Source of the DNA: Melitaea cinxia
Lineage: Eukaryota; Arthropoda; Insecta; Lepidoptera; Nymphalidae
Length of the DNA stretch: 64,000 nucleotides
Direction: 5' to 3'
Assembly (NCBI RefSeq): GCF_905220565.1
Contig: NC_059397.1
Span: forward strand, 15,935,001-15,999,000
Shown here piece by piece: positions 45,396-57,299 of this stretch. The notes under the pieces are model-generated. The model was not told the DNA's origin and made no database searches. It saw only the letters and a list, made by a program, of their open reading frames with translations. Position 1 is the first letter of the stretch; each line of letters starts with the position of its first letter. The position numbers were made by a program, and so were the translations under genes.

Positions 45396-46131
45396 TTACC
45401 TATCTTACCTATTGGACCTATCTGACCTTATCATAAACTTGTAAAAAAATTATCCAAATCAACTGTTCCAACTCTTTTCAAAAAAAAAAAAACTATAATA
45501 GTCAATTATACAATCTTGTTGATTTTTTAAGTAAAATTAAATAATCAATTGGGCTAATTATAATAAATATTATGTAAAAAGGAATGTTGGTTTTCAATTT
45601 TAATTTTGCGTGCGAAAAAAAATGTCAATGTTGTTAAATTATTAATTATTGTAATTATCTCAAAACTGATAAATTATTTTATTTAGGTTAACATTAAATA
45701 CTCTTTGTTAAGATACTCTCATTGAAGAATTACAAATATTAATTTAAATTGATAAAAGTTTAAGTTAATTAAGGGAGAAGTTAAATTATACAATTTGTGA
45801 GTAGGTAATTAACATCACCAGCAACGAGTTTAACATTATTAGTCTAAGTTTAAAAATATTTAGTTTTTAGTTTTATTATACAAAATAAAAAACTTATAAT
45901 GATTCCTAATAATTAATATTTTTATATTTGATACTAAATACAGCTGAAGAGATATTTATCACCTTATCAAAATACTGATTAAATTTCATAATTTTATTAA
46001 GAAATTATTAAAAAGTAACCCTGTAACGCAAATACATCTAAACCTGAGTGAAATTACTAGACATATCTAAATAGTATTTCTTGTATAAGAATAGTAATCG
46101 TGAATGCATAATAGGCGCTTCAAGCGAATTT

Positions 46132-46396
46132 GTTGGTAAAAAAGCGTACGGCTCACCTGATTGTAAGTGATTGATCTTAGCTTATAGACGTCTGCAACAC
46201 CAGAAGCACCGTAAACGCTTTGTCGACCCTATCCCCAACCTCCCCAACTAAATAGTTACCCCACTCAACTAAAGGAACACAACACTGCTTACAAGCAGTA
46301 TTATTTAGCTGTGATCTTCTGTAAGGTCGAGGTACTACCCCAGTCGGGCTGCTCCATATTTTGAGCGAAATTTCCTGCTGTGCCCTACCTCAGTTA
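46132..46396 (+). repeat. repeat D copy
   Basis: 'aagcgtacggctcacctgat', 'agcttatagacgtctgcaac', 'caacactgcttacaagcagt' and 'ccagtcgggctgctccatat'. Complete to the 'gccctacctcagtta' end. Confidence 0.8.
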
Positions 46397-46615
46397 ATAA
46401 ATAATATATTCCAAATATTCTTATATGAGGACTTTAACGAAGTCAATTATGTATCTAATAAAGTTATATGTATATATAAGTGTTCACCAAATTATCGTCA
46501 ATTTTATCAAAATTGAATATGAAGTTATTTATATCTTTAAAGTTATTTACGATAATCAGCTTGTCATGAGTTAACACATTCATAATATCTACAAATATAA
46601 TAAATTATACTAATA

Positions 46616-47242
46616 TAATTGTGTTTGCTCGCAAACGAAAAAAAAACCGACTTCAATTACATCGACAAGTAATCAACGTAGATCGACGAAAACATAGTCA
46701 AGCAACTACGCGTTATCAAAGATTACTCAAAAAGTGGTTATCAGATCTCGATAAAATTTATATGTGACCACATGATAAACATCAGCTTTCGATTAAATTA
46801 AAAATTATCAAAATCGGTACACCCAGTAATAAGTTATTACAGATTTTCGAGAGTTTCCCTCGATTTCTCTGGGATCCCATCATCAGATCCTGGTTTCCTT
46901 ATCACGGTATCAAACTAGGGATATCCCCTTTCCAACAAAAAAAGAATTATCAAAATCGGTATATCCAGTAGAAAGTTATGCGGTATAATACAACGTAGGT
47001 CGACGAAAAAAGCGTCAAGTAAAAACGCATTATTAGATATAACTAGAAAAGTAGTTGTTAGATCTCAAATAAATTTAAATGGGACCAATTGGCACACACC
47101 ACCTTTCGATTAAAACAAAATTTGTCGAAATCGGTCTACCCGGTCAAAAGTTCTGATGTAACATACATAAAAAAAAAAAAAAAAAAAAAAAAAATACAGT
47201 CGAATTGAGAACCTCCTCCTTTTTTGGAAGTCGGTTAAAAAA
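46616..47242 (-). repeat. repeat C, longest copy (about 625 bp)
   Basis: Left border 'ataattgtgtttgctcgcaa' (hairpin GTTTGC TC GCAAAC) and 'accgacttcaattacatcga'; right border 'gagaacctcctcctttttt' and 'ggaagtcggttaaaaa'. Contains a poly(A) run of about 24 at 47169 and two internal cycles of the 'tcaaaatcggt.....ccagta' motif. Reference for the full length of the family. Confidence 0.82.
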
Positions 47243-48339
47243 GGTTGAAAGATCTGTCTGTTTAAGCTTTACAAATGTAACAAACTGTAAACTACAGAAA
47301 GATAATGTGTTTACGCCGTATTGGTAAAAAGTACGGATTAAGTGTATTTTTATTCATATTTTTCGAGGTGGTATAATAAGACCCAGATAAATCCCTCTGA
47401 AAAATCTTATTATAACGACATACAACTACAGACATATTTTAATCGTTCACCATTAGGTGTTATTACCCAATCGGCAGTGTAAGAGTCTTGGTGACTGAAT
47501 TGTTAAAACTATTTTAATTTAAGGACATGTAATTAGCACAAGGATCGAGCCGACTTGTAACTTGTGACGAAAATTTCGCAGCGACGCATGATGCGCGTTC
47601 CTAACAACGTGCTTTATTCTCACATAATGAGAAGTAAGAGAAGTGCTTACACCTCTATATGCTGTAAAATATACACTTTCATAAAGAATACACATCAATC
47701 TCATTGAATTTTCATTGAATCAATCAAATTTGAAGTCTTTTTTAAATACTGTTACAATAATAACAACCAATTAAATATGAGTATATTATGTTGACCGTCA
47801 ACTTTTTGGATGTACGTAAAGAGCTCGAGAACCACTAGACGAAATTAGCTGTTTTTTATTATATCAGGAAACTATTAATTTATAAGCCTATATGAAGGCA
47901 AGACAGTTCTTATATTTTTTAGAATTTTTATTAATATATTAACAAATTTTTAAAAATTGTGTTTTTGAGTGATAAACTTAGTAAGTAATTAATTATCTAA
48001 TAAATACAACTTGGAGGCGTACTCTATTGGATTTTCCAAATTTTTATATGCCTATGTACAACTTTTTTTATTATAGTATAATTATCTTTTTAGACTATAT
48101 ACAAATAAAGATATAGATTTGGTTAGCAACTCTGTGACAAATCAAACTGTGTATGTGTATGTGTTTGTGCGTGTGTTTGAGTGTACGTCGTAGAAGTAAA
48201 TGTTAATATGTATGTATAAAATATAGTATATATTAATGTAATATATGTAAATTATAAGTATTTTATCTGCGACATAATAAAATCACTTCCTTGTCTATTT
48301 ATCAACCGTTTAAATAGTTTGTATCAAGGAACTTGCTTA

Positions 48340-48845
48340 TTATTTATTATGTAATGTCACCGAAACTGTTTATCACTTCGCTAGAGAATGTCTTTGAGAC
48401 CTCATTAGAGGGGACTAGGCATCAATGTCAAAGGCCAATACATCTCTCACCTTTGTTTTGCCAACGACATCGTCATATTTGCGTAGACGTTGGAGAAGCT
48501 AATCCAAATGCTAGGTGGTCTAAATGAGTCCTCCCAACGAGCAATGCGTCCTGCCTGTGTTAACATACGGAGCCGAAATGTGGACACTCATGAAGAGACT
48601 GGTCCACAAGTTAAGTCACTCCACGTTCAATGGAACGATCTATACTTAGTTTCTCTCAAAGATAGTATTTGAAACGAGACTGTCCGCGAAAGAACGAAAG
48701 TAACCCACATACCCCACAGAATGGATCGATGGCCGTTGTCAGACGTGTCCTAGGGTAGAGACCGCCTATTGGCAAACGCAGTGTGGAATGTCCTCCGGCC
48801 CGGTGGGCCGACAATCTACGTAAAATTGCTAGTTTATTAGTTTAA
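48340..48845 (+). pseudogene. BovB/RTE-like LINE, reverse transcriptase C-terminal remains (broken)
   Basis: Across several frameshifts and stops it reads SPKLFITSLENVFETSLEG, then FANDIVIFA followed by a stop and TLEKLIQMLGGLNESS, VLTYGAEMWTLMKRLVHK, and NETVRERTKVTHIPHRMDRW. These match in order the segments of RTE/BovB-like endonuclease-reverse transcriptases (FADDI.lF, LTYGaEtWtLtk, IAHRi). The first catalytic Asp of FADD is Asn here. No functional product is possible. Confidence 0.72.
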
Positions 48846-48856
48846 ATGCCTGTTTC

Positions 48857-48957
48857 ATCAGTTGTGGATAACCTATTTCACTATTTGATGGATAACGATG
48901 CAAAAAGACTTTGACAGCTGGAGGTAGAATAGCCCAGTAGGTCTGTTTCTCTTCACT
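48857..48957 (-). repeat. repeat H fragment
   Basis: 'gttgtggataacctatttca', 'atttgatggataacgatgca' and 'cccagtaggtctgtttctct' are the reverse of 29541-29652. Confidence 0.55.
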
Positions 48958-49139
48958 TAGTAAACTGCAACTTTTAGATTAATATATGCGAATAGAAATA
49001 TCTCATAAATAAAGTAGAATCCGATTTAAAAAAAAATATTCAGGAGTAAAGCACGCTTTTATTGAAGTCCTTGAAAATATCTTAAACGTGAATAAGCCTA
49101 TAATACAAATACTAAGCGATGAGAAATATCTATATGTTT

Positions 49140-49245
49140 CACAAACATTTCTCATGGGGCGGAAAGGTTCTAGGAGGAAGCGTTGGTAGGCCCCCCACGA
49201 GGTGGACCGACGATCTGGTTAGGGTCGTGGGAACCCGCTGTTACG
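49140..49245 (+). pseudogene. LINE C-terminal fragment (GRPPTRW motif)
   Basis: Reads GGSVGRPPTRWTDDLVRVVG, the terminal 'GRP.TRW.DD..k..G' motif of RTE/BovB-like ORF2 proteins. It is separated from the remains at 48340-48845, which carry their own diverged copy of this region (GGPTIYVK...), so it comes from another insertion. Confidence 0.65.
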
Positions 49246-49322
49246 GCAAGAATATAGCCACCCCCTCTCTTCCAGTGGGTGTCGTAAGTTGTCGCTACCT
49301 ATTCGGAAGGTTGTGTTGGTAG
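49246..49322 (-). repeat. repeat B fragment at the satellite border
   Basis: 'agaatatagccaccccctct' and 'cttccagtgggtgtcgtaag' match the reverse complement of the repeat B end. The satellite begins within a few bases. Confidence 0.6.
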
Positions 49323-49325
49323 TTT

Positions 49326-52183
49326 GCGTATTGCGTGTTGGCGTGTTGGCGTGTTGGCGTGTTGGTGAGTTGGCGTGTTGGTGAGTTGACGTGTTGGCGT
49401 GTTGGTGAGTTGGCGTATTGGCGTGTTGGCATGTTGGCGTGTTGGCCTGTTGGTGAGTTGGCGTGTTGGCGTGTTGGCGAGTTGGCGTGTAGGCCTGTTG
49501 GTGAGTTGGCGTGTTAGCGTGTTGGTGAGCTGGCGTATTGGCGTATTGGCGTGTTGACATGTTGGTGTGTTGGCCTGTTGGTGAGTTGGCGTGTTGGCGT
49601 GTTGGTGAGTTGGCGTGTTGGCGAGTTGGCGTGTTGGCCTGTTGGTGAGTTGGCGTGTTGGCGTGTTGGCGAGTTGGCGTGTTGGCGTGTTGGCGTGTTG
49701 GCATGTTGGCGTGTTGGCGTGTTGGCGTGTTGGCGTGTTGGCGTGTTGGTGAGTTGGCGTATTGGCGTGTTGGCATGTTGGCGTGTTGGCCTGTTGGCCT
49801 GTTGGTGAGTTGGCGTGTTGGCATGTTGGCGAGTTGGCGTGTTGGCCTGTTGGTGAGTTGGCGTGTTGGCGTGTTGGCGTGTTGGCGTGTTAGTGAGTTG
49901 GCGTGTTGACGTGTTGGCTGTCCTGTTGGCGTGTTGGCCTGTTGGTGAGTTGGCGTGTTAGCGTGTTGGTGAGCTGGCGTGTTAGTGAGTTGGCGTGTTG
50001 ACGTGTTGGCTGTCCTGTTGGCGTGTTGGCCTGTTGGTGAGTTGGCGTGTTAGCGTGTTAGTGAGCTGGCGTATTGGCGTATTGGCGTGTTGGCATGTTG
50101 GTGTGTTGGCCTGTTGGTGAGTTGGCGTGTTGGTGAGTTGGCGTGTTGGTGAGTTGGCGTATTGGCGTGTTGGCGTGTTGGCCTGTTGGTGAGTTGGCGT
50201 GTTGGCCTGTTGGTCCATTGGCGTGTTGGCGTGTTGGTGAGTTGGCGTATTGGCGTGTTGGCATGTTGGCGTGTTGGCCTGTTGGTGAGTTGGCGTGTTG
50301 GCGAGTTGGCGTGTTGGCCTGTTGGTGAGTTGGCGTGTTAGCGTGTTGGTGAGCTGGCGTATTGGCGTATTGGCATGTTGACATGTTGGTGTGTTGGCCT
50401 GTTGGTGAGTTGGCGTGTTGGCGTGTTGGTGAGTTGGCGTGTTGGCGAGTTGACGTGTTGGCCTGTTGGTGAGTTGGCGTGTTGGCGTGTTGGCGAGTTG
50501 GCGTGTTGGCGTGTTGGCGTGTTGGTGAGTTGGCGTATTGGCGTGTTGGCATGTTGGCGTGTTGGCCTGTTGGTGAGTTGGCGTGTTGGCGTGTTGGCGA
50601 GTTGGCGTGTTGGCCTGTTGGTGAGTTGGCGTGTTGGCGTGTTGGCGTGTTAGTGAGTTGGCGTGTTGACGTGTTGGCTGTCCTGTTGGCGTGTTGGCCT
50701 GTTGGTGAGTTGGCGTGTTAGCGTGTTGGTGAGCTGGCGTATTGGCGTATTGGCGTGTTGGCATGTTGGCGTGTTGGCCTGTTGGTCCATTGGCGTGTTG
50801 GCGTGTTGGTGAGTTGGCGTATTGGCGTGTTGGCATGTTGGCGTGTTGGCCTGTTGGTGAGTTGGCGTGTTGGCGAGTTGGCGTGTTGGCCTGTTGGTGA
50901 GTTGGCGTGTTAGCGTGTTGGTGAGCTGGCGTATTGGCGTATTGGCATGTTGACATGTTGGTGTGTTGGCCTGTTGGTGAGTTGGCGTGTTGGCGTGTTG
51001 GTGAGTTGGCGTGTTGGCGAGTTGACGTGTTGGCGTGTTGGTGAGTTGGTGTGTTGGCGTGTTGGCGAGTTGGCGTGTTGGCGTGTTGGCGTGTTGGCGA
51101 GTTGGCGTGTTGGCGTGTTGGCGTGTTGGCGTGTTGGTGAGTTGGCGTATTGGCGTGTTGGCATGTTGGCGTGTTGGCCTGTTGGTGAGTTGGCGTGTTG
51201 GCGTGTTGGCGAGTTGGCGTGTTGGCCTGTTGGTGAGTTGGCGTGTTGGCGTGTTGGCGTGTTAGTGAGTTGGCGTGTTGACGTGTTGGCTGTCCTGTTG
51301 GCGTGTTGGCCTGTTGGTGAGTTGGCGTGTTAGCGTGTTGGTGAGCTGGCGTATTGGCGTATTGGCGTGTTGGCATGTTGGTGTGTTGGCCTGTTGGTGA
51401 GTTGGCGTGTTGGTGAGTTGGCGTGTTGGTGAGTTGGCGTATTGGCGTGTTGGCGTGTTGGCCTGTTGGTGAGTTGGCATGTTGGCCTGTTGGTGAATTG
51501 GCGTGTTGGTGTGTTGGTGAGTTGGCGTGTTGGTGAGTTGGCGTATTGGCGTGTTGGCGTTTTGGCATGTTTGTAGTTGACGTATTGGTGTGTTAGCGTG
51601 TTGGTGAGTTGGCGTATTGGCGTATTGGCGTGTTGGCATGTTGGCGTGTTGGCCTGTTGGTGAGTTGGCGTGTTGGCGTGTCTGTGAGTTGGCGTATTGG
51701 CGTATTGGCTTGTTGGCATGTTGGCGTGTTGGCCTGTTGGTGAATTGGCGTGTTGGCGTGTTGGCGTATTGGCGTGTTGGCATGTTGGCGTGTTGGCCTG
51801 TTGGTGAGTTGGGCGTGTTGGCGTGTTGGCGAGTTGGCGTGTTGGCGTGTTGGCGTGTTGGCATGTTAGCGTGTTGGCGTGTTGGCGTGTTGGCGTGTTG
51901 GTGAGTTGGCGTATTGGCGTGTTGGCATGTTGGCGTGTTGGCCTGTTGGTGAGTTGGCGTGTTAGCGTGTTGGTGAGCTGGCGTATTGGCGTATTGGCAT
52001 GTTGGCATGTTGGCATGTTGGCGTGTTGGTGTATTGACGTGTTGGTGAGTTGGCGTATTGGCATGTTGGCGTATTGGTGTGATGGCATGTTGGCGTGTTG
52101 GTGTGTTGGCTGACCTATTGGCGTGTTGGCGTATTGGTGTGTTGGCGTGTTGGCGTGTTGGCATATTGGCGTGTTGGCGTGTT
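49326..52183 (+). repeat. 8-bp satellite, about 357 units, with higher-order structure
   Basis: The unit is GCGTGTTG with a limited set of variants: GTGAGTTG, GCGTATTG, GCATGTTG, GCCTGTTG, GCGAGTTG, ACGTGTTG, GCGTGTTA, GTGTGTTG. The variants recur in the same order in blocks. A 12-bp variant containing TGTCCTGTTG occurs at 49919, 50011, 50679 and 51291. The plus strand is almost free of A and C apart from fixed positions. Because 8 is not divisible by 3, each frame cycles through the same eight residues (minus strand NTPTRQHA, plus strand VGVLACWR), and long accidental reading frames result, the largest being 51568-49982 on the minus strand. It begins right after a repeat B fragment and ends in ordinary sequence at 52184. 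Confidence 0.95.
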
Positions 52184-52469
52184 ATTATCATGGCATTTAG
52201 AGCATCATACTCTCTAAAACTGACTACAAACCTACACTACTACAGATTAAGATCGGGACTAGATGACGGCCATTCTTCAGCTCTGATGAAGTTCGGAACG
52301 TTGATTTCTAACCAAGATTGGATGGAGCTCAATTGTAAAAAATGTCCACTATTAATAGAGGGAAACTCAAATATACCCAGAACAAAAGTGATAGATATCT
52401 CGTTTTACATATAAATCATAGTAACAGTAACTGTTAAAATTTAAAAACTGATCAGAAAATTTATGTAAT

Positions 52470-52862
52470 AATTGTGTTTGCAGACAAAATAAAAAAAACC
52501 GCTTCAATTATATCGACAAGTAATACAACGTAGGTAGACGAAAAAATAGTCAAGTAAATATGCATTATCTAAGATTACTCCAAAAGTTGTAATCAGATCT
52601 CGATGACATTTAAATGTGACCACATGATCACATTTAAATGTCATCATCGGCTTTCGATTAAATTAAAAATCATCAAAATCGGTACACGCAGTAAAAAGTT
52701 ATGAGCGGATTTTCAAGAGTTTCCCTCGATTTCTCTAGGATCACATCATCAGATCCTGGTTTTCTTATCATGGTACCAAACTAGGGATATCTCCTTTCCA
52801 ACAAAAAAAGAATTATCAAAATCGGTTCATAAACGACGGAGTTATCCCCGAACATACATTTA
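52470..52862 (-). repeat. repeat C copy with an internal palindrome
   Basis: Left border 'aataattgtgtttgcagaca' with 'accgcttcaattatatcgac'; right side 'aaaatcggttcataaacgac' and 'gttatccccgaacatacatt'. Shares the shortened right end with 33525-33812. Contains a perfect 18-bp inverted repeat at 52602-52645. Confidence 0.75.
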
Positions 52863-52879
52863 ATATTTCAGAATTTTTT

Positions 52880-52940
52880 ACTGTTGGATACTGTCATCTG
52901 TCAAATAAAGTTATCCAAATCCGATAAAACAGGCCCTTAG
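52880..52940 (+). repeat. repeat H fragment
   Basis: 'actgtcatctgtcaaataaa', 'gttatccaaatccgataaaa' and 'caggcccttagttg', the 3' part of the 29541-29652 element. Confidence 0.5.
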
Positions 52941-53810
52941 TTGTATACCGGTTTTAAAATATTTTGTTTTAAATACATAATCATTAATAATACTTGATTT
53001 CTAGAATCTCTATCGATATTATTATAATAAGTTGAAGTGTGTCCTTTAATTTTACTGCTAAAGTTCAAAGCTCTTTTGGAAATATATGGCTCATAAAGTA
53101 ACTGTAAATGTAGGCAAGTCATATGTAGTCAAAAATTCTTCTTTATATATGTAAATGAGAAAGTAAACAAGGAAGCAAGGGAATCTGGAAGGGAAGGAAA
53201 TATGTAATATTTTACTTGGCAACTTTTATGCTATAAATTTATATATAGTAAGCTAAAAACATAACTTACAACGCAACTACATTCTTTGCATGAAAACCAA
53301 AACACCCCTACTTCTTATTTCGTTCTTGTTTTCTTATTTCAATGCAACCGATTTCAAGACATACAAACGGTAGAATGGTCACCATTGAGGAGGTAATTTG
53401 GTTAAACCAATGAACAACCAAACGCTCTCCTAAATTAATGCGGTTTCGTTGGACCAAAAAACAAATTGGCTTCAAATCACTATTCGATTGAAGTCATCGT
53501 CGATAATATGTGCTGATCGCTTCAATGCTGGATAAGCGTGTTTGCTGATTTGGCAAAACGAATAAAACTTTATCCATTTAGGATGTTGATATTATTATGC
53601 ATAAAAATTTTTCTCTTCCATTTTTTTCTATGTGTATATATGATTTTCAATATATTTTGGTATTAGTTTGAATTTCGTCTGCCAGCGTTCGCCAGGCAAT
53701 AATTGACTCAATATACAACTAAAACTGCAACTACTACATAAAAAGTTTAGGAATATCACTATTTACATTTTAAAAACTCTTTTAATTCAGATTTATTTCT
53801 GTACATTTTA

Positions 53811-53831
53811 ATAATAATAATAATAATAATA
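53811..53831 (+). repeat. (TAA)n microsatellite
   Basis: Seven TAA units, followed by 'ttttctttattgtaaacc', which may be the reversed tail of a LINE. Confidence 0.85.
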
Positions 53832-54679
53832 TTTTCTTTATTGTAAACCATTAAAAAAAATTACATAAAATGAAAGATGTACAAAGTCCTCTTTGCTGAA
53901 AGAGCGATCTCTCCCAAACAAAAGAACTGAAATAGAAACTGCTGTTAGGAAGTGAACAAATAATTGGTATGTGAATTAGACATATATACCTATCTATAGA
54001 TATTTTATTTATCTTTTTATAATCGCATATTAACTAAAATAATGACGACCAAGCTTAGAAGGTATATGTTCTAAATGTGTAATTTATATTTCGAACATGT
54101 TACAAGAAGTTATTTGAAAGACTACAACGACAACTCGACTTATGTTCACAAAAATTGCGTCTTGTATAATCTAAACTTCTATAATCACATGTTTCAATTC
54201 TGTAAAGGATATGATAATTTACAAGTTTTTATTATAATGTAGAAAACTATGTACAACGCAAATAGACTCGGTGTTATTGCCCTAAGTTACAGGTACGAAA
54301 ACCGGTTAATGAAGTATAAACTGCACTAAGTTCAAGGCCTATAACTAGAGTTGCAAGAAATTCTCAAACATCAAAAAAAGTATTTAAAATACAGGTTTTA
54401 TTTTTAATTCTAATTACTAAACAAGATAATTATAAAAAATAAATATTTTGTTTAATCTCATAACTAGCTTCTCCTCCTGTGTTGAAAACAAAGGTTACAA
54501 CTTAATTTCCTGCCCTATAATGTAGTTTGGGGAATCTAGTCTCATATATTCCGACCAAACAGAGAGTTTTCTCACAATGTTTCACCAATAAAAATGAGAT
54601 AAATTCAGAATTCAAATTTAACACCTAAAAATCGGTGTTGCAATCTACTGTCGGTTCACTTTTTATTTCTCTTTTTTTT

Positions 54680-54958
54680 CACATAACTAGGTCAGCACAC
54701 AAGCGTACGGCTTACCTGATGATAAGCGATTACCGTAGCTTATAGTCGTTTGCAACACCAGAAGCATCGCAAGCGCGTTGCCGACTATCTATACCTAATT
54801 CCCCCAAGGAGCTCTGGTCACCTTCTTCACCAACTGCAATACAACACTGCTTCAAAACAGTATTATTTAGCTAAGATCTTCTGAAAGGTCGAAGTCTAGC
54901 TACTCCAGTCGAGCTGCCCCATGTTTTGAGTAGGCATTTTCATGCTGTGTCATACAGT
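54680..54958 (+). repeat. repeat D copy
   Basis: 'aactaggtcagcacacaagc', 'gtacggcttacctgatgata', 'agcatcgcaagcgcgttgcc' and 'gtcgagctgccccatgtttt'. Confidence 0.8.
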
Positions 54959-55884
54959 TAACAGGGTGACCTATATTGTTATAATTGTGACAGTACGTTG
55001 AAAATATTTATAGATAACTCAATAAATTGTGCTCCCAGGTTAACCCCGCTTAATTCCAGAAACGAAATCAGGGATAAACCTCGTGTTCATCTAGGTCTGC
55101 GACTGTTAGGATTAGAGTAAACGGCTCTCTGTTCAGCCTAAACGCTTATTTCTTATTATCATTTTTTTTAAAATTACGTACATTATTTTACAGTAATAGA
55201 TTACGGATGTTAATATATATGTATATTGACTGTATTTAAATTACATTAAATTATTATAATTAATTAAATTACATTAAAAATCATATATTACTACCTACTA
55301 TGAAATTCTATATTTAAAATGTATTTTAATTAAATTTAAATAACGTGCAGTGTATTTGCAAATATTTTTACAAAACGAGGTTCGTAATGTTTGCTACTCT
55401 GTAACAGCAGTGCGTTGCTCGTATGTATCAGCGTTATATTATATTATATGCGATGCGGTGTAATTTAAAACCGAGAATATGTATGCATATTAGCATTGCT
55501 TAATTTTACACAAAGCATTTTATTTTATTTGGATTGAATTTAAAATAAAATAAAAATATCGATTATTGAAATGTTTATTGGTTTTCTTCCAATGTGAATG
55601 AATTTCAGTTTAGTCAGTATGTCTTTATATTTAGAGTATTTACTTGTAATTCATTAATTGCAATCAGATTTTATTGTCGTTTTTGATTGTTCCATATATA
55701 TGTCAAGGTGTTCTGTCCATTGGGACTATTCTACTCTAAACTAACTAACTAAACTACTATAAACTTTATAAGGCTTTTATAAAAATACAAATAAATACAA
55801 CCTACTTTCTTATAAAACTTACTTAACTCCTATCACCTGGTTGTGTTTTTTTTTTAAATGAAAGACCGATAACTGTTCTAGTTT

Positions 55885-56130
55885 AATGGCGCGCGCAGTC
55901 GTCTAAGCACTGACGGTTGTAGGTTCCAATCCCGCTTAGAGCAAATATCTGTATACAAATATTTTTTATGATCTGGAAGTACGCCTGTGCGGGTGCCCAC
56001 TCTGTTCACAGAGCATGTTTGCTGTCAGTCCCGATTATTACCACAAACATCTGCTAGCCAACCCCCAGTAGAACGGCGTAATGAACTATGCTCCGACCCT
56101 TTTCCGAAATAACGAAATATATCATTATTC
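55885..56130 (+). repeat. diverged tRNA-headed SINE (repeat A relative)
   Basis: A-box-like 'atggcgcgcgcagtcgtcta', B-box-like 'gttgtaggttccaatcccgc', then 'gtgcgggtgcccactctgtt' and 'cacagagcatgtttgctgtc'. Same layout as repeat A but with low similarity, so probably an older subfamily. Confidence 0.55.
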
Positions 56131-56179
56131 AGCAGTGAGTCATTACACTGACGCTGAATCAGTTCAAAGTAACTTAACT

Positions 56180-56466
56180 TCAGCTTATCACAGTCGCCCC
56201 AAGTTCACGTCGAAAATGGCGCGAACTCATGGGCAAACTCATAGTCACCACGCTGGGCAGGCGGGTTGGTGACCACTTTGTCGCACTGAAGATGCTGCTG
56301 CCCGTCTTCGGCCTGTGTATTTTCTGTGTGGTTCCGGTAGTAAAGAACATAGCCACCTCTTCTCTTCCCGTGGGTGTCATAAGATGCGATGACACAGCTC
56401 CACTACCACCTTGGAACTTAAAAAGCCGACCGATGGCGCGATAATCATCCAACTGCTCGTTTTCAA
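56180..56466. repeat. repeat B copy with an inverted second half
   Basis: 56195-56323 reads forward ('agttcacgtcgaaaatggcg', 'accacgctgggcaggcgggt', 'gtcttcggcctgtgtatttt'). 56324-56466 reads as the reverse complement of the other half ('ggtagtaaagaacatagcca', 'cttcccgtgggtgtcataag', 'aaaagccgaccgatggcgcg'). Confidence 0.75.
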
Positions 56467-56817
56467 AGTAACTAAAGTTCATAAAAAATTGTTTGCAGTA
56501 CAATTCTTTATACTAAAATAAACGAACTACTACTAATCGTACACACATCGACATGTATCAAAAAGAAAACTTTTTCTTTAACAATACGCGATCCATTTCA
56601 AATTTATTGACAGTAGTTAACTACGTGACTTCTCGCAGCAAACTTAACGTTTATTTACTCTCTAAGATCACCTTCATTTGTTTAACATATTAGTAATCAC
56701 GTTATATTAATAACAGTTTAATTAAAGAGATCATTAAGTTTGATTTTACACCAATGTGATCCAAAGGTCATCACGATTTAATGTCGGTAATTATAAATGT
56801 AACAATTACTTTATCCC

Positions 56818-57095
56818 ACGTCTACTATAATTGAGGTAGGGTACTGTAGGAAACATCCTTCCATAATATGGAGCAGCCAGACTAAGGAAGCCGGACTAAC
56901 ATGGACCTTACAGAAGAGTACAGCTAAATAATACTGCCCCCAAGTAGTGTTGTGTTCCTGTGATGTAAGGTAGCCAGGGTTCCTAGTAAGGGTTAAAGAT
57001 AGAGGCCACAACGTGCTTGCGATACTTCTGATGTTAGCTTGTAGCCTATTGTCTATGGTAACCGCTTACTATAAGTGGGCTGTTTTTTTGATGAC
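56818..57095 (-). repeat. repeat D, reverse copy
   Basis: 'gaggtagggtactgtaggaa', 'atatggagcagccagactaa', 'cagaagagtacagctaaata' and 'gttgtgttcctgtgatgtaa', reverse of repeat D. The 'acgcttgtttg' end is decayed. Confidence 0.65.
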
Positions 57096-57299
57096 CTAGA
57101 CATCTAAAAAAAGAAAATATCCGTCTACAATCAACAGTGCTAACAGAATCTAGTACAGGTTTTAGTTTAGTCACATGCAGTTCAGAATACACTTGTTATA
57201 AAGCTGCAATTCGGTTAATTGCAGACGTAGTGTTCTTACTCCTGACTAGATTTTTTTTTAGGATATCACTTCCTATTACAGCATAGATACATTTTTTAT

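Noticed and set aside
49982..51568. 528-codon open frame on the minus strand read as a protein-coding gene
   Set aside because: It lies wholly in the 8-bp satellite. The octapeptide repeats in all frames and the lack of stops follows from the unit sequence. No promoter, splice sites or family domain.
49326..52183. CRISPR array or telomeric repeat
   Set aside because: No spacers between repeats, and the unit (8 bp GCGTGTTG) differs from the insect telomere unit TTAGG.
51262..52191. 309- and 252-codon minus-strand frames in the satellite
   Set aside because: Same cause: overlapping frames of the same array encode the same cyclic peptide.
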